DNA of 64,000 bases from Nitrospira sp. (GTDB taxonomy: Bacteria; Nitrospirota; Nitrospiria; Nitrospirales; Nitrospiraceae): positions 36,784-100,783 of the forward strand of contig JANDJE010000006.1 in NCBI GenBank assembly GCA_024331095.1. Reading direction: 5' to 3'. This document shows, piece by piece, positions 25,918-34,848 of this stretch. Position 1 is the first letter of the stretch; each line of letters starts with the position of its first letter. The position numbers and the translations under genes are program-made. The notes beneath the pieces were generated by a model. It searched no databases, was not told the origin of the DNA, and was given only the letters and a program-made list of their open reading frames with translations.

Positions 25918-26838
25918 ATGAAAAATCATAGAATTCATAGGGTTGCAAAATTGACCGGTTTGTCGAGAGACGTGATACGGGTCTGGGAAAAACGATACGG
26001 TCTGGTCAAGCCTCTGCGCAGCGCAAACCGCTATCGTGAGTACACGGATGAAGATGTGGCGTTGCTCAGGTTTTTGAAAGAGGAAGTGGACCGTGGTCAG
26101 ACTATCGGATCTCTTGCCATTGAAGGGCGGGATTCACTGCTTCAGCGCATGCGACTGTGCGCGACCCCAAAGTTACAGGAACTGACGCCGCACAAGTCGT
26201 TGCTGGATGAGCTGGTCGCGTGTCTTGATCCGCTCGATAAGGTGCGGTTTGAACATAAGCTCAACGGAGCGGTGGCGGTGATTCCCTTCGATGAAGCGAT
26301 TCAACGGATTCTGCTCCCATTGGAACGGCTGGTCGGTGAGCTGTGGCACCAAGGGAGAATCGACATTGCCGTTGAACATTATGTCACGAAGCTCATTCAA
26401 CAGAAGTTGTTCGCCGTCATGAATCAGTTGCCGGCCAACGAGTATGGGCCTCGGCTTCTGATCGCCTGCCCCGAGGGCGAGTTGCATGAAATTGGCGCCC
26501 AAGCCGTGGCGTATCTGGCCGCGACGCGCGGCTGCCACGTGTATTATCTAGGCCCCAATCTTCCGACGTCGGCTCTTGCTTCCTTCTGCGACCGAATCAA
26601 GCCGGATTTGGTGCTTTTGTCCCTGACAGAAGTGAAATCGGTTGAAGAGGGAAGCGGCCTGTTGCGAGAGCTTGACGCGCTCGCAGAACGGTGGCCCGTC
26701 GCCATCGGCGGGCAGGGAGCGCGTGCTCTGGAAGAGGCTCTGCGCCAAACCAGGGTCGAGTTCCTTGATGATCTGGCGCAATTCCAAGATCGGCTCACCG
26801 CCCTGCTGTCGGTTCACTCTCCGTTTTCCCGTTCGTAG
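25918..26838 (+). CDS. MerR-type regulator with B12-binding domain, CarH/LitR-like photoreceptor
   Basis: A 306-residue protein. Residues 1-75 are a MerR helix-turn-helix (VAKLTGLSRDVIRVWEKRYGL). The middle helical bundle contains W143 followed by nine residues and E153-H154, the W-x9-EH signature of adenosylcobalamin photoreceptors. The C-terminal part is a cobalamin domain with E-x-H-x-x-G (H190 as lower ligand), an SLT motif at 235 and IGGQG at 263. CarH proteins repress in the dark as AdoB12 tetramers and release DNA when light breaks the Co-C bond. No ribosome site precedes the ATG, and the promoter position suggests a leaderless mRNA. Confidence 0.85.
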   Translation: MKNHRIHRVAKLTGLSRDVIRVWEKRYGLVKPLRSANRYREYTDEDVALLRFLKEEVDRGQTIGSLAIEGRDSLLQRMRLCATPKLQELTPHKSLLDELVACLDPLDKVRFEHKLNGAVAVIPFDEAIQRILLPLERLVGELWHQGRIDIAVEHYVTKLIQQKLFAVMNQLPANEYGPRLLIACPEGELHEIGAQAVAYLAATRGCHVYYLGPNLPTSALASFCDRIKPDLVLLSLTEVKSVEEGSGLLRELDALAERWPVAIGGQGARALEEALRQTRVEFLDDLAQFQDRLTALLSVHSPFSRS

Positions 26839-26852
26839 CGACGACCATCGTT

Positions 26853-27431
26853 TCATCCTCCGACAGGCGGACCGGTCGCGACAGGGCCGCGCACGCACCA
26901 GACCGGGAACGTGTAAAGCCTGGTCATGCTCAGGACGTTTCCCAGAAAGGCATCCAGGTATCGAGCATACGACGGCTGATTGGCCTCGGGCACTACGGTC
27001 CAGTACGAGGTCTGGACGATGTTGAGGAAGGGATGGCCGGGAGGAATGTTGGGGCCGGGAGCATCGATCGCCGGTCCGACAAGGCTCCGCATTTCGGCGG
27101 GGGATGGCAAACGCCACCCTTTTTGCCCTCCGATCACTCGACGAATGCAAGTGGCTCGGGCTTCGTTCCATGTGACACGCGCGCTGTCCGGCGCAAGTTC
27201 CCAGATGAGACCCGTTTCTTTGTCCAGCACGGCCTCGTGCTGAAAAGCGGGCAGAACCTCGAACCGGTTCTCCGCCGGGTGCGCCGCCTGCCAGTTCCGG
27301 ACGATTTCCGCCATCAATTCCTCTTTTTCTACGGGCGGGCCGGCGGGCGAACTCAACAGCAGATAAGCAAGGAGAGATAGACTGCCGACCACGACAATGA
27401 GCGCGCCGGGGATGATCCATTTGACATTCAT
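26853..27431 (-). CDS. Membrane-anchored DUF1566-domain protein
   Basis: A 192-residue protein with an N-terminal transmembrane helix (about 6-28, IPGALIVVVGSLSLLAYLLL) and a periplasmic DUF1566/Lcl-type domain: DKETGLIWELAPDSARVTWNEARATC, WRLPSPAEMRSLV, TSYWTV and the end VWCVRGP. The domain is related in fold to the SUMF1/C-type-lectin group and is common in surface proteins, with no defined activity. It converges on the CarH-like gene with a 14-base gap. Function unknown. Confidence 0.7.
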   Translation of the reverse strand: MNVKWIIPGALIVVVGSLSLLAYLLLSSPAGPPVEKEELMAEIVRNWQAAHPAENRFEVLPAFQHEAVLDKETGLIWELAPDSARVTWNEARATCIRRVIGGQKGWRLPSPAEMRSLVGPAIDAPGPNIPPGHPFLNIVQTSYWTVVPEANQPSYARYLDAFLGNVLSMTRLYTFPVWCVRGPVATGPPVGG

Positions 27432-27801
27432 TGCCGTTCAGCGGCGAGACGAGATGAAGACCAACGCCTACAACGCGTCCTACCGGAGACAAGAGTCGGC
27501 CATTGATGGTGGTTTGCCGGCACTCCCTCCGATATCGAGTCCAGAATATTCTTCTCTCAATTCCTGGGTCAAGGAGAAGCCCTGCGGATCTCGCGTGCCG
27601 ACCCATAGGTTTGGATGGGGCCTCGACACTGAACCGCCGTGGGGAAATCTCATTTTCCAGTAAGATCGGTCGTGTGCGGCCATTTGGCTCCAAACGAGGT
27701 CGCATTGTGCCGGACGGACGGCGGGCACGGAACGCTCCCTTATCAAGACTCTCGAAGGATATCTCGACAGGGGCGCCTCTCTCTTGATACCCTGTGCTCC
27801 T
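27432..27801. other. Non-coding gap between the DUF1566 gene and cimA
   Basis: About 370 bases. Several short open frames exist on both strands, but none has a ribosome site, a recognisable motif or a protein-like composition. The gap must contain the promoters of the two divergent flanking genes. I found no clear -35/-10 pair, riboswitch or leader-peptide attenuator. Confidence 0.5.
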
Positions 27802-29487
27802 ATGGCTCGAAACTCACGAAAGCCGTCCGGCTTTGGGACGGCCGATGGACAGTCGACAAGGATGACGACATCCTCCGACGGTCAGGTCTCTTCATTGGAG
27901 ATCTACGACACCACTCTGCGCGACGGAGCCCAGGCGGAGGATGTCAGCTTCTCGGTGGACGACAAAGTGCGGATCGCCCAGAAGCTCGACGAACTCGGCG
28001 TGCATTTCATCGAAGGCGGTTGGCCTGGAGCCAATCCAAAAGACATCGAATTTTTCAGGATCATCAAAACGATTCCCCTGACGTACGCGACCGTCGTCGC
28101 GTTCGGTTCCACGAGGAAGGCGAGCAATCCCGTTCACAAGGATCGGAATCTGCAAGCCTTGCTGGCGGCGGACACGAAGACGATTACGCTGTTCGGAAAA
28201 AGCTGGCCGTTGCACGTGACCGACGCGCTCGGCATTTCGCTGACGAAAAACCTCGAGTTGGTGGAAGACTCCATCGCCTATTTGCGAGAGAAGGGCCGGC
28301 GGGTATTTTACGACGCGGAGCACTTCTTCGACGGCTACAAGGAGAATCCGGAGTATGCGCTCAAGACCATTCAAAAAGCGGTGAAAGCCGGCGCGGAGAG
28401 GGTGATTCTCTGCGACACCAACGGCGGAACCATGCCGTGGGAAATCCGCAGAATTTGCGAGGTGGTCCGGCGCGAATGCCGGGTGCCGCTGGGGATTCAT
28501 GCGCACAATGACTGCGACATGGCCGTCGCCAATTCGCTGGTCGCCGTCGAAACCGGCATCGTGCAGGTCCAGGGGACGATCAACGGCATCGGCGAACGAT
28601 GCGGGAACGCGAATCTCTGCTCGATCATTCCCAATCTGGAATTGAAGATGAAGCGGCGCGCGCTTCCGGATCGCTTGGAACACCTCAAGGACGTGTCCGG
28701 GTTCGTGACGGAAATCGCCAATCTGATGCCGGACAAGCATCAACCCTACGTCGGCGACGCGGCGTTCGCCCATAAAGGAGGGGTGCACATCCACGCCGTG
28801 CTCAAAAACCCCGCGACGTATGAACACATCAATCCGACGACGGTCGGCAACCGGCAACGGGTTCTAGTGTCCGATAACGCGGGGCGCAGCGGTCTCTTGG
28901 AAAAGGTCGAAACCTACGGGATCAAGCTTTCCAAAGATCACGCCAAGGTTCAGGAATTGGTCAATACCCTGAAGGAGCGTGAAAGCCAGGGGTATCAATT
29001 TGAAGGGGCGGAAGGGTCTTTCAAGCTGCTGATGCGCAAAGCGATGGGGAGCCACAAACCGTCTTTCCAGCTCTTGGGTTTTCGGGTGATCGTCGAAAAG
29101 AAACAGGAGGACGGTCCCCCTCTGTCGGAAGCGACCGTCATGGTCAAGGTGGGCGAGGTGGTTGAGCACACGGCGGCCGTGGGGGCCGGTCCGGTCAATG
29201 CCTTAGATCATGCCCTGCGCAAGTCTCTGGAGAAATTCTATCCGCAACTCAAAGAGGTGAAACTCCTCGATTACAAGGTGCGCGTCCTGGCCGCGAATCA
29301 AGGGACTCAGTCCAAGGTCCGGGTCTTGATCGAATCGGGAGACCAGAAAGACAAATGGGGGACGGTCGGTGTCTCAGAAAATATCATTGAGGCGAGTTGG
29401 CAGGCATTGGCCGACAGCATCGAATATAAATTGCTGTCCGCCGACGAGCGGAGCGAGGCCGGCACCCCTTCGCATTATTTGTCTTGA
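27802..29487 (+). CDS. cimA: (R)-citramalate synthase
   Basis: About 561 residues from ATG 27802. A second candidate start is ATG 27862 (MTTSSDGQ), nearer to the family N terminus; neither has a good ribosome site. The catalytic start [51 protein letters not shown] and the C-terminal LeuA-type allosteric domain ([23 protein letters not shown]) match the CimA branch of the isopropylmalate synthase family. The enzyme condenses pyruvate with acetyl-CoA, giving isoleucine without threonine deaminase. Length and domain order are normal. Confidence 0.9.
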   Translation: MARNSRKPSGFGTADGQSTRMTTSSDGQVSSLEIYDTTLRDGAQAEDVSFSVDDKVRIAQKLDELGVHFIEGGWPGANPKDIEFFRIIKTIPLTYATVVAFGSTRKASNPVHKDRNLQALLAADTKTITLFGKSWPLHVTDALGISLTKNLELVEDSIAYLREKGRRVFYDAEHFFDGYKENPEYALKTIQKAVKAGAERVILCDTNGGTMPWEIRRICEVVRRECRVPLGIHAHNDCDMAVANSLVAVETGIVQVQGTINGIGERCGNANLCSIIPNLELKMKRRALPDRLEHLKDVSGFVTEIANLMPDKHQPYVGDAAFAHKGGVHIHAVLKNPATYEHINPTTVGNRQRVLVSDNAGRSGLLEKVETYGIKLSKDHAKVQELVNTLKERESQGYQFEGAEGSFKLLMRKAMGSHKPSFQLLGFRVIVEKKQEDGPPLSEATVMVKVGEVVEHTAAVGAGPVNALDHALRKSLEKFYPQLKEVKLLDYKVRVLAANQGTQSKVRVLIESGDQKDKWGTVGVSENIIEASWQALADSIEYKLLSADERSEAGTPSHYLS

Positions 29488-29531
29488 CAGCCATCCTAAC
29501 CTTCCGTAAATTTTGATGAAACTCCACGTTT

Positions 29532-29551
29532 ACCCTGGTCGGCATCAGGGT
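29532..29551. promoter_or_regulatory. Perfect inverted repeat upstream of ihfA
   Basis: ACCCTG at 29532-29537 and CAGGGT at 29546-29551 form a perfect 6-base inverted repeat around 8 bases, 51 bases before the ihfA ATG. There is no T-run, so it is more likely an operator or an mRNA leader hairpin than a terminator. IHF genes are often autoregulated. Confidence 0.3.
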
Positions 29552-29601
29552 GACTCATGAGACCACGTTGGGGCTGAGGAGCGGGCGGCTGGAGGGTCGT
29601 T

Positions 29602-29877
29602 ATGAGAAAGGCGGACATTGCGAACGAAATCTTCAAGCAGGTAGGAATCCCGAAGAACGAGGCGGCCGACATCGTCGAACACGTGTTGAATCTTCTGAAG
29701 TCCGTGCTGCAAAAGGGAGAGTCGGTGAAGATCGCAGGGTTCGGAAATTTCGTCGTGCGAAACAAAGGCCCTCGCAAGGGTCGAAATCCTCGCACCGGAG
29801 AAGAAATCGGGATCACTCCGCGCCGAGTCGTGACCTTCAGACCGAGTCAAGTGTTTAAGAAGTACGTGAACTCGTAG
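29602..29877 (+). CDS. ihfA: Integration host factor subunit alpha / HU-family DNA-bending protein
   Basis: A 91-residue protein with MRKADIANEIFKQVGIPKNEA and the beta-arm region GFGNFVVRNKGPRKGRNPRTGEE with the intercalating proline, ending TFRPSQVFKKYVN. Length and motifs fit IHF alpha. It bends DNA at specific sites and supports sigma-54 promoters and recombination. The order ihfA, merR, tRNA-Pro is conserved in several bacterial groups. Confidence 0.9.
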   Translation: MRKADIANEIFKQVGIPKNEAADIVEHVLNLLKSVLQKGESVKIAGFGNFVVRNKGPRKGRNPRTGEEIGITPRRVVTFRPSQVFKKYVNS

Positions 29878-30066
29878 CAGGGTGCCGGAACGCCGCCGCC
29901 CGATTCGCTCTTCTCTCCCTCAGTGATGAACGAAAACGCCGCGTGGGAGGCGCGTTGTTCGCGCAGAGGGCCCGGCTCGTCGGCGGGTGTTCCAGGTACA
30001 CGGTGGTGCTCCAAGGCGGTTCGACAAGGTCGAATCGCACTCCGTAAAGAGAACAGAGGGCCGGTC

Positions 30067-30417
30067 ATGGGAGGAGAACCCAGGCTGGGGAGCAAAATCT
30101 TTTATAAAATCGGAGAGGTCAGTCGACTGACGAAGGTCCCCGCTTACGTGCTTCGGTTCTGGGAATCGCAGTTCGCTTTCCTCAAACCCAAAAAAAGCGG
30201 CGGCAATCAGCGGTTGTACGTTCAACGGGACATCGAGACGATCCTGGAAATCAAGCGCATGCTCTATGAGGAAGGCCATACCTTGGAGGGAGTGAAGCGG
30301 TACTGGGTCAGGCGCACGCGAGCGTCCTCGCGGCCGTTGCCGCCCAGAGAGGTCGCCAAAAAACTCAGGGGCGACCTTCAGGCGATCGTAGACATTATCG
30401 ACTCGCATTCCCGGTGA
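30067..30417 (+). CDS. MerR-family transcriptional regulator
   Basis: A 116-residue protein from ATG 30067 (frame open further upstream without homology). The N-terminal helix-turn-helix and wing read [25 protein letters not shown] and [23 protein letters not shown], then a helical dimer segment. There is no metal- or ligand-binding C-terminal domain. This small MerR type regularly follows ihfA. The regulon is unknown. Confidence 0.88.
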   Translation: MGGEPRLGSKIFYKIGEVSRLTKVPAYVLRFWESQFAFLKPKKSGGNQRLYVQRDIETILEIKRMLYEEGHTLEGVKRYWVRRTRASSRPLPPREVAKKLRGDLQAIVDIIDSHSR

Positions 30418-30501
30418 GCACGCGATGAGAAAGATGAGCTTGCCCATTGTATTTTCAGGGGCGTGTACAGGACAATGCCGGCACTGAAATGAACATCCAG
30501 T

Positions 30502-30578
30502 CGGGGCGTGGCGCAGCCCGGTAGCGCACTCGCTTGGGGTGCGAGTGGTCGTGGGTTCAAATCCCGCCGCCCCGACCA
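30502..30578 (+). tRNA. tRNA-Pro(GGG)
   Basis: A full cloverleaf can be drawn: acceptor stem CGGGGCG with CGCCCCG, D arm, anticodon stem CTCGC/GCGAG with loop TTGGGGT giving anticodon GGG, T arm GTGGG-TTCAAAT-CCCGC, discriminator A and an encoded CCA at 30576-30578. Total 77 bases including CCA. It is followed by a terminator hairpin before surE. Confidence 0.97.
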
Positions 30579-30651
30579 ACGATGTGAGGCGTTGAGTGTC
30601 GATTATAAGGGTCGATGCTCGGGCCGTTCACCAGTTCCCGTCAACGCACGA

Positions 30652-30673
30652 GTCGCCGTCTGGCGGCTTTTTT
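30652..30673 (+). terminator. Rho-independent terminator after tRNA-Pro
   Basis: GTCGCC (30652-30657), loop GTCT, GGCGGC (30662-30667), then six T. The stem has one G-T pair. It lies between the tRNA and the surE start and would end transcription of the ihfA-merR-tRNA unit. Confidence 0.75.
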
Positions 30674-30687
30674 CTTGTATCGGAGCC

Positions 30688-31497
30688 ATGCGCATCCTTG
30701 TGACCAATGATGACGGCATTCAATCGGCCGGTCTCATGGCGCTGGCCGAGGCCATGGCGAAACTCGGTGAGGTGTGGATCGTCGCTCCGGATCGCGAACG
30801 GACGGCCGCGGCCCACGCGGTGACTCTTCACAAACCCCTGCGGGTCCATCCTCTGGGCAAACGAACCTATTCCGTCAGCGGCACGCCGGTCGATTGCGTC
30901 AACTTGGCGGTTTTGAAAATCATGCCGGAACCGCCTCGACTGGTCGTCTCCGGAATCAACCGCGGGGTGAACCTGGGTGATGACGTGCTCTATTCGGGAA
31001 CCGTGTCCGCCGCCGTGGAGGGAACGATCCTGGGGGTGGCGTCGATGGCCGTGTCGCAAGAAGGAGGGGATCGGTTTCGTTTCGAGGTCGGGGCATACTT
31101 TTCGGCCCGCGTCGCACGTCTGATTCTTGAGAAAGGCGTCCCGGAAGAGACACTCCTCAATCTGAACATTCCGGATCGTCCGCTTCGATCCATCACCGGT
31201 GTTCGCGTCACGGCTCTCAGCCGCAGGCGATTCGATAATCCGATCATCGAAAAAGTCGATCCCCATGGGCGTACCTATTATTGGATCGCCGGGACCCGCC
31301 TTTCTTGGAGTCGCGGCAAGGATTCGGATCATGAAGCGATCGCCGATGGAGCCGTCTCCTTGACACCCCTCAGGCTCGATACGACGAATTATGGCGTGCT
31401 GGACCGTTTCCGAACGTGGGAGTCCGAGCTGGGGAACCGGAACAGTCGATCCCGGGGGTCCGCGTCGGGGCGGTCGAAGGAGCGGCGCCGATCATGA
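30688..31497 (+). CDS. surE: 5'/3'-nucleotidase SurE
   Basis: A 269-residue protein starting MRILVTNDDGIQSAGLMAL, with the metal-binding NDDG, then VVAPDRERTAAAHAVTL-like IVAPDRERTAAAHAVTLH, VVSGINRGVNLGDDVLYSGTVSAA and DTTNYGVLD. SurE removes phosphate from nucleoside monophosphates and acts in stationary-phase survival. CGGAG precedes the ATG closely. The C-terminal 20 residues are a basic tail not typical of the family (RSRGSASGRSKERRRS). The stop overlaps the next gene by 4 bases. Confidence 0.93.
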   Translation: MRILVTNDDGIQSAGLMALAEAMAKLGEVWIVAPDRERTAAAHAVTLHKPLRVHPLGKRTYSVSGTPVDCVNLAVLKIMPEPPRLVVSGINRGVNLGDDVLYSGTVSAAVEGTILGVASMAVSQEGGDRFRFEVGAYFSARVARLILEKGVPEETLLNLNIPDRPLRSITGVRVTALSRRRFDNPIIEKVDPHGRTYYWIAGTRLSWSRGKDSDHEAIADGAVSLTPLRLDTTNYGVLDRFRTWESELGNRNSRSRGSASGRSKERRRS

Positions 31498-32135
31498 TCG
31501 GACAGGCCATCGAATGGATTCTCGCCGAACTCAGCACGTTCGTCATCGAGACGATTTCGCTGTTCGGCTACACCGGGATTGTGATCACGATGGCCATCGA
31601 AAGCGCCTGCATCCCCCTGCCGAGCGAAATCATCATGCCCTTCTCCGGCTATCTTGTGGGGACCGGCCAATTCACGATGCTGGGGGTGACGCTCGCCGGA
31701 TCCGTCGGCAACGTCATCGGGTCGATCGTCGCCTACTGGGCCGGTGTGTGGGGCGGCCGGCCGTTCGTCGAACGGTACGGACGATACGTGCTGATCTCCC
31801 GCCATGATCTCGACGTGGCCGATCGGTGGTTCGCCAAATACGGAGAAGCCGCGGTGCTGTTCAGCCGGATGTTGCCCGTCGTGCGGACCTTTATCTCGTT
31901 GCCGGCCGGCATCGCTCGGATGAATTTCCCTCGGTTCGTCCTCTTCACGTTCGTGGGCGCTCTTCCGTGGTGCTACCTGCTCGCCTATATCGGAGTGCGT
32001 ATGGGCGAGAAGTGGGACAGCCTTCGGGAGTATTTCCATCAATTCGACGTGATCATCGGATTGTTTCTGGCGCTGGCCCTCGGGTATTTTCTGTGGTCGC
32101 ACTGGCCGAGGCGTCGCGTTGAATCCGGACGGTAA
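31494..32135 (+). CDS. DedA-family membrane protein
   Basis: A 213-residue protein whose ATG overlaps the surE stop (ATGA). It has the DedA/SNARE-associated core: ESACIPLPSEIIMPFSGYL, GNVIGSIVAYWAG, and FSRMLPVVRTFISLPAGIARMNFPRFVLFTFVGALPW with the conserved arginines. DedA proteins flip or recycle lipid carriers such as undecaprenyl phosphate and phosphatidylethanolamine. The coupling to surE and cysS is probably just operon convenience. Confidence 0.9.
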   Translation: MIGQAIEWILAELSTFVIETISLFGYTGIVITMAIESACIPLPSEIIMPFSGYLVGTGQFTMLGVTLAGSVGNVIGSIVAYWAGVWGGRPFVERYGRYVLISRHDLDVADRWFAKYGEAAVLFSRMLPVVRTFISLPAGIARMNFPRFVLFTFVGALPWCYLLAYIGVRMGEKWDSLREYFHQFDVIIGLFLALALGYFLWSHWPRRRVESGR

Positions 32136-32139
32136 GCCC

Positions 32140-33609
32140 ATGCTCCATCTTTTTAACACCCTGACGGGAAAGCGGGAGCCGTTCAAGCCGTTCGAACCCC
32201 GAAAAGTCGGGATGTACGTCTGCGGGGTGACCGTCTACGATTATTGCCACATCGGCCATGCGCGGAGCGCGCTGGTCTTCGACGTCTTGCGACGATATTT
32301 GGAGTACAGCGGCTACACCGTGACGTTCGTGAAAAACTTCACCGACGTGGACGATAAGATCATCAAGCGGGCTCACGAGCAGGGGGTGACGTGCGAGACG
32401 ATCACCAAGAAGTATATCGAGGCCTATTATGAAGACATGGGGAAGCTGGGCATCAGGCGCGCGACGGAGGAGCCCAAGGCCACGGAGCATATCGAGGAGA
32501 TCATTCGACTGACGGAAGTCCTGATCGGAAAAGGGTTGGCCTACGTTGTGGACGGCGATGTGTACTTTCACGTCGCCCACTATCCGGCCTATGGACGGCT
32601 TTCCAAGCGGCGGCTGGAAGACCTCCAGGCTGGCGCTCGCGTGGAGGTCGATGAGCGCAAACGTCATCCGATGGATTTCGCCCTCTGGAAACGCAGCAAG
32701 GCCGGCGAACCCTCCTGGGCCAGTCCCTGGGGGCCGGGCCGACCCGGTTGGCACATCGAATGCTCCGCGATGTCGATCAAACATCTGGGGGAGACGTTTG
32801 ACATTCACGGCGGGGGGATGGATCTCGTCTTCCCGCACCACGAAAACGAGATCGCTCAATCCTGCGGGGCGACGGGGAAGGAATTCGCCCGGTTCTGGGT
32901 GCACAACGGCTTCGTCCAGATCAATCAGGAGAAGATGTCGAAGTCGCTCGGCAACTTCTTCACGATCCGTGAGATCTTCGCCAAGTCCGATTGGCCTGAG
33001 CCGGTCACGGGAGAAGTCCTCCGTTATTTTCTGTTGTCCACCCAGTATCGCGGGCCGGTGGACTTTTCGGATCGGGCGGTGAAAGAGGCGAAGAACGCCC
33101 TGAACGGATTCTATGACCTGTTCGAACGGCTGAAGGAGCCGAACGGCTCGGAGGAGAAAGGCGACGGTGTCCTCGCGGCTGCTGTTGAGCAAGCAACGGC
33201 ATCGTTCGTTCGGGCGATGGACGACGACCTCAACACGCCCATGGCTCTTGCGGCGTTGCAGGGATTGCGCGGCGACGTCAACAAATTGCTCGAGAAAGGA
33301 TTGTCGAGCCGAGGACGAACGCGGGCCAGAGAGGCCTTCCGCTCGCTCGGCGACGTCCTGGGATTGTTTCAGTTGCACGCGTGGCAGTTCGGAGACGCTT
33401 CGGCCGGCGCGGCCTCGTCTCAAGCCGGCGGCGCGACGGACGAGCAAGCCGCGTTGACCGATGAGGAGATCGACCGGCTGTTGATGGAACGACGAGAGGC
33501 TCGCGCACAAAAGAATTTCAAACGGGCCGACGAGATTCGTCGGTCGCTCGCGGCTCAAGGCATCATGATCGAGGACAAGCCCGATGGAACAAGCCGGTGG
33601 AAACGCTGA
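32140..33609 (+). CDS. cysS: Cysteinyl-tRNA synthetase
   Basis: A 489-residue class I synthetase from ATG 32140; a TTG at 32119 is an unlikely alternative inside dedA. The zinc-site cysteine in [18 protein letters not shown], the HIGH motif, [19 protein letters not shown] and KMSKSLGN are all present, with the C-terminal DALR-type helical domain. The enzyme charges tRNA-Cys. The 3' end overlaps rlmB by 26 bases. Confidence 0.96.
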   Translation: MLHLFNTLTGKREPFKPFEPRKVGMYVCGVTVYDYCHIGHARSALVFDVLRRYLEYSGYTVTFVKNFTDVDDKIIKRAHEQGVTCETITKKYIEAYYEDMGKLGIRRATEEPKATEHIEEIIRLTEVLIGKGLAYVVDGDVYFHVAHYPAYGRLSKRRLEDLQAGARVEVDERKRHPMDFALWKRSKAGEPSWASPWGPGRPGWHIECSAMSIKHLGETFDIHGGGMDLVFPHHENEIAQSCGATGKEFARFWVHNGFVQINQEKMSKSLGNFFTIREIFAKSDWPEPVTGEVLRYFLLSTQYRGPVDFSDRAVKEAKNALNGFYDLFERLKEPNGSEEKGDGVLAAAVEQATASFVRAMDDDLNTPMALAALQGLRGDVNKLLEKGLSSRGRTRAREAFRSLGDVLGLFQLHAWQFGDASAGAASSQAGGATDEQAALTDEEIDRLLMERREARAQKNFKRADEIRRSLAAQGIMIEDKPDGTSRWKR

Positions 33610-34417
33610 CGGACGGGAGATCCTCTACGGATTGCACGCGGTTCGGGAGGCGATACGGGCCGGCGCACGGCCGATTCGGCGGGTCTTGGTGCTGCGGACG
33701 GATCGGCAGTTCGGCGATCTCGTAAAAGCCGCCAAGGCCAAGCACGTTCCCGTCCACGTCGAACCTCCCGCGGTCTTCCATCGGCTCGTTCCCCATGGCA
33801 AACACCAAGGGGTCATCGCCTTCGTCGCGGCCAAATCCTATAGCACGACCGATGACATTGTGAGGCAAGCTCGCGTAAAGGGCGAGCCGCCTCTTCTTCT
33901 CCTGCTCGACGGAGTCGAGGACCCCCATAACCTGGGCGCGGCGTTACGGACTGCGGAGGCGGCCGGCGTCCACGGGGTCTTTATTCCGGAACGGCGGGCG
34001 GTCGGCCTGACCTCTGTGGTCGCTAAAGCATCGGCGGGCGCCATCGACCATGTGGCGGTCTGTCAAGTCACGAACGTGATCCGTCTCATTGACGATCTCA
34101 AAAAAGAGGGGATCTGGGTCTACGCGGTGGAATCGACCGCGACGACGCGCTACGCCACCGTTGACATGACGGGCCCCGTTGCATTCGTCTTCGGGGGAGA
34201 AGGGGAGGGGATCAGACCGGGTGTGCTGAAGGCCTGCGACGGGCGCATCAGCATCCCGATGAAAGGCCGAGTTGCATCGTTGAATGTGTCGGCCGCCCTC
34301 GCCGTCGTCCTCTATGAGGCCGTGCGACAGCGAGGGGAGAACAAGCCGGTTCCACGATCACTTGATTTTGAGCATGCCTCCTTCGATCGCGGCTTTGAGC
34401 AGTTGGGCGGTGTTTGA
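33584..34417 (+). CDS. rlmB: 23S rRNA (guanosine-2'-O-)-methyltransferase RlmB (TrmH/SpoU family)
   Basis: A 277-residue protein with an N-terminal substrate-binding domain (REILYGLHAVREAIRAG) and a SPOUT knot domain: LLLLDGVEDPHNLGAALRTAEAAGV, FVFGGEGEGIRPGVLKACD and ISIPMKGRVASLNVSAALAVVLYE. RlmB methylates G2251 of 23S rRNA in E. coli. It overlaps the end of cysS, so the pair is coupled. Its last 60 bases are antisense to the 3' end of the LuxR-type gene. Confidence 0.92.
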   Translation: MEQAGGNADGREILYGLHAVREAIRAGARPIRRVLVLRTDRQFGDLVKAAKAKHVPVHVEPPAVFHRLVPHGKHQGVIAFVAAKSYSTTDDIVRQARVKGEPPLLLLLDGVEDPHNLGAALRTAEAAGVHGVFIPERRAVGLTSVVAKASAGAIDHVAVCQVTNVIRLIDDLKKEGIWVYAVESTATTRYATVDMTGPVAFVFGGEGEGIRPGVLKACDGRISIPMKGRVASLNVSAALAVVLYEAVRQRGENKPVPRSLDFEHASFDRGFEQLGGV

Positions 34418-34633
34418 GACGCGCAATTTTTTCATCATGTTGGAGCGGTGAGCCTCGACGGTTTTCACGCTGATCTTGAGTCGCTGGCCGATCTCCTTGT
34501 TCTTGAAACCGACCCAAATCAGTTCGAGAATTTCCTGTTCACGCGCGGTGAGCGATTCCGGTCGCTTTGCCCTGGGCGGCGGTTCGAGGTCCGCCGGCCT
34601 TCGAACCCTGGGCTTCCCGTTTGTCTTGGACAT
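34358..34633 (-). CDS. Small LuxR-type (GerE) DNA-binding protein
   Basis: A 91-residue protein that is almost only a LuxR helix-turn-helix: LTAREQEILELIWVGFKNKEIGQRLKISVKTVEAHRSNMMKKLRVSN. A basic, proline-rich leader of about 25 residues replaces the receiver domain found in normal NarL/FixJ regulators. AAAGGAGA precedes the ATG. Without a sensor domain it may be constitutively active or depend on a partner. Its 3' end overlaps rlmB by 60 bases, tail to tail. Confidence 0.85.
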   Translation of the reverse strand: MSKTNGKPRVRRPADLEPPPRAKRPESLTAREQEILELIWVGFKNKEIGQRLKISVKTVEAHRSNMMKKLRVSNTAQLLKAAIEGGMLKIK

Positions 34634-34848
34634 AATGGTTGGTTCTCCTTTGATCCGCTGAAGTTTTGGATATACTGTTCGTCGAACAGCAAGCTGTCGA
34701 CACCCCCTTGTTACAGAATTATAAAAACCCTTACAGGGTAAAGTAAACCAAGGCCGTTAAGCTCCGGCAATTGTACTTATAGAGAGAAACGTATGAATGG
34801 AGCAGTAAGGCCGGCGATGTTAACCCCTGTGCGCATGAGGTTTTGCCG
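34634..34848. promoter_or_regulatory. Divergent intergenic region with two palindromes
   Basis: This gap separates the LuxR-type gene from the prepilin peptidase. CTGTTCG-T-CGAACAG at 34675-34689 is a perfect 15-base palindrome lying next to a TATATC -10-like box for the minus-strand gene. ACCCT-TAC-AGGGT at 34727-34739 is a second one, inside an AT-rich stretch. Both are operator candidates. The small LuxR-type protein could bind its own promoter here (inference). Confidence 0.45.

Noticed and set aside
27503..27787. Short + strand frame in the gap before cimA
   Set aside because: No ribosome site, no recognisable motif and a different frame from cimA.
34675..34689. LexA-type SOS box
   Set aside because: The palindrome has GTTCG before CGAAC with one base between, the reverse of the Gram-positive CGAAC-N4-GTTCG order, and no SOS gene is adjacent.
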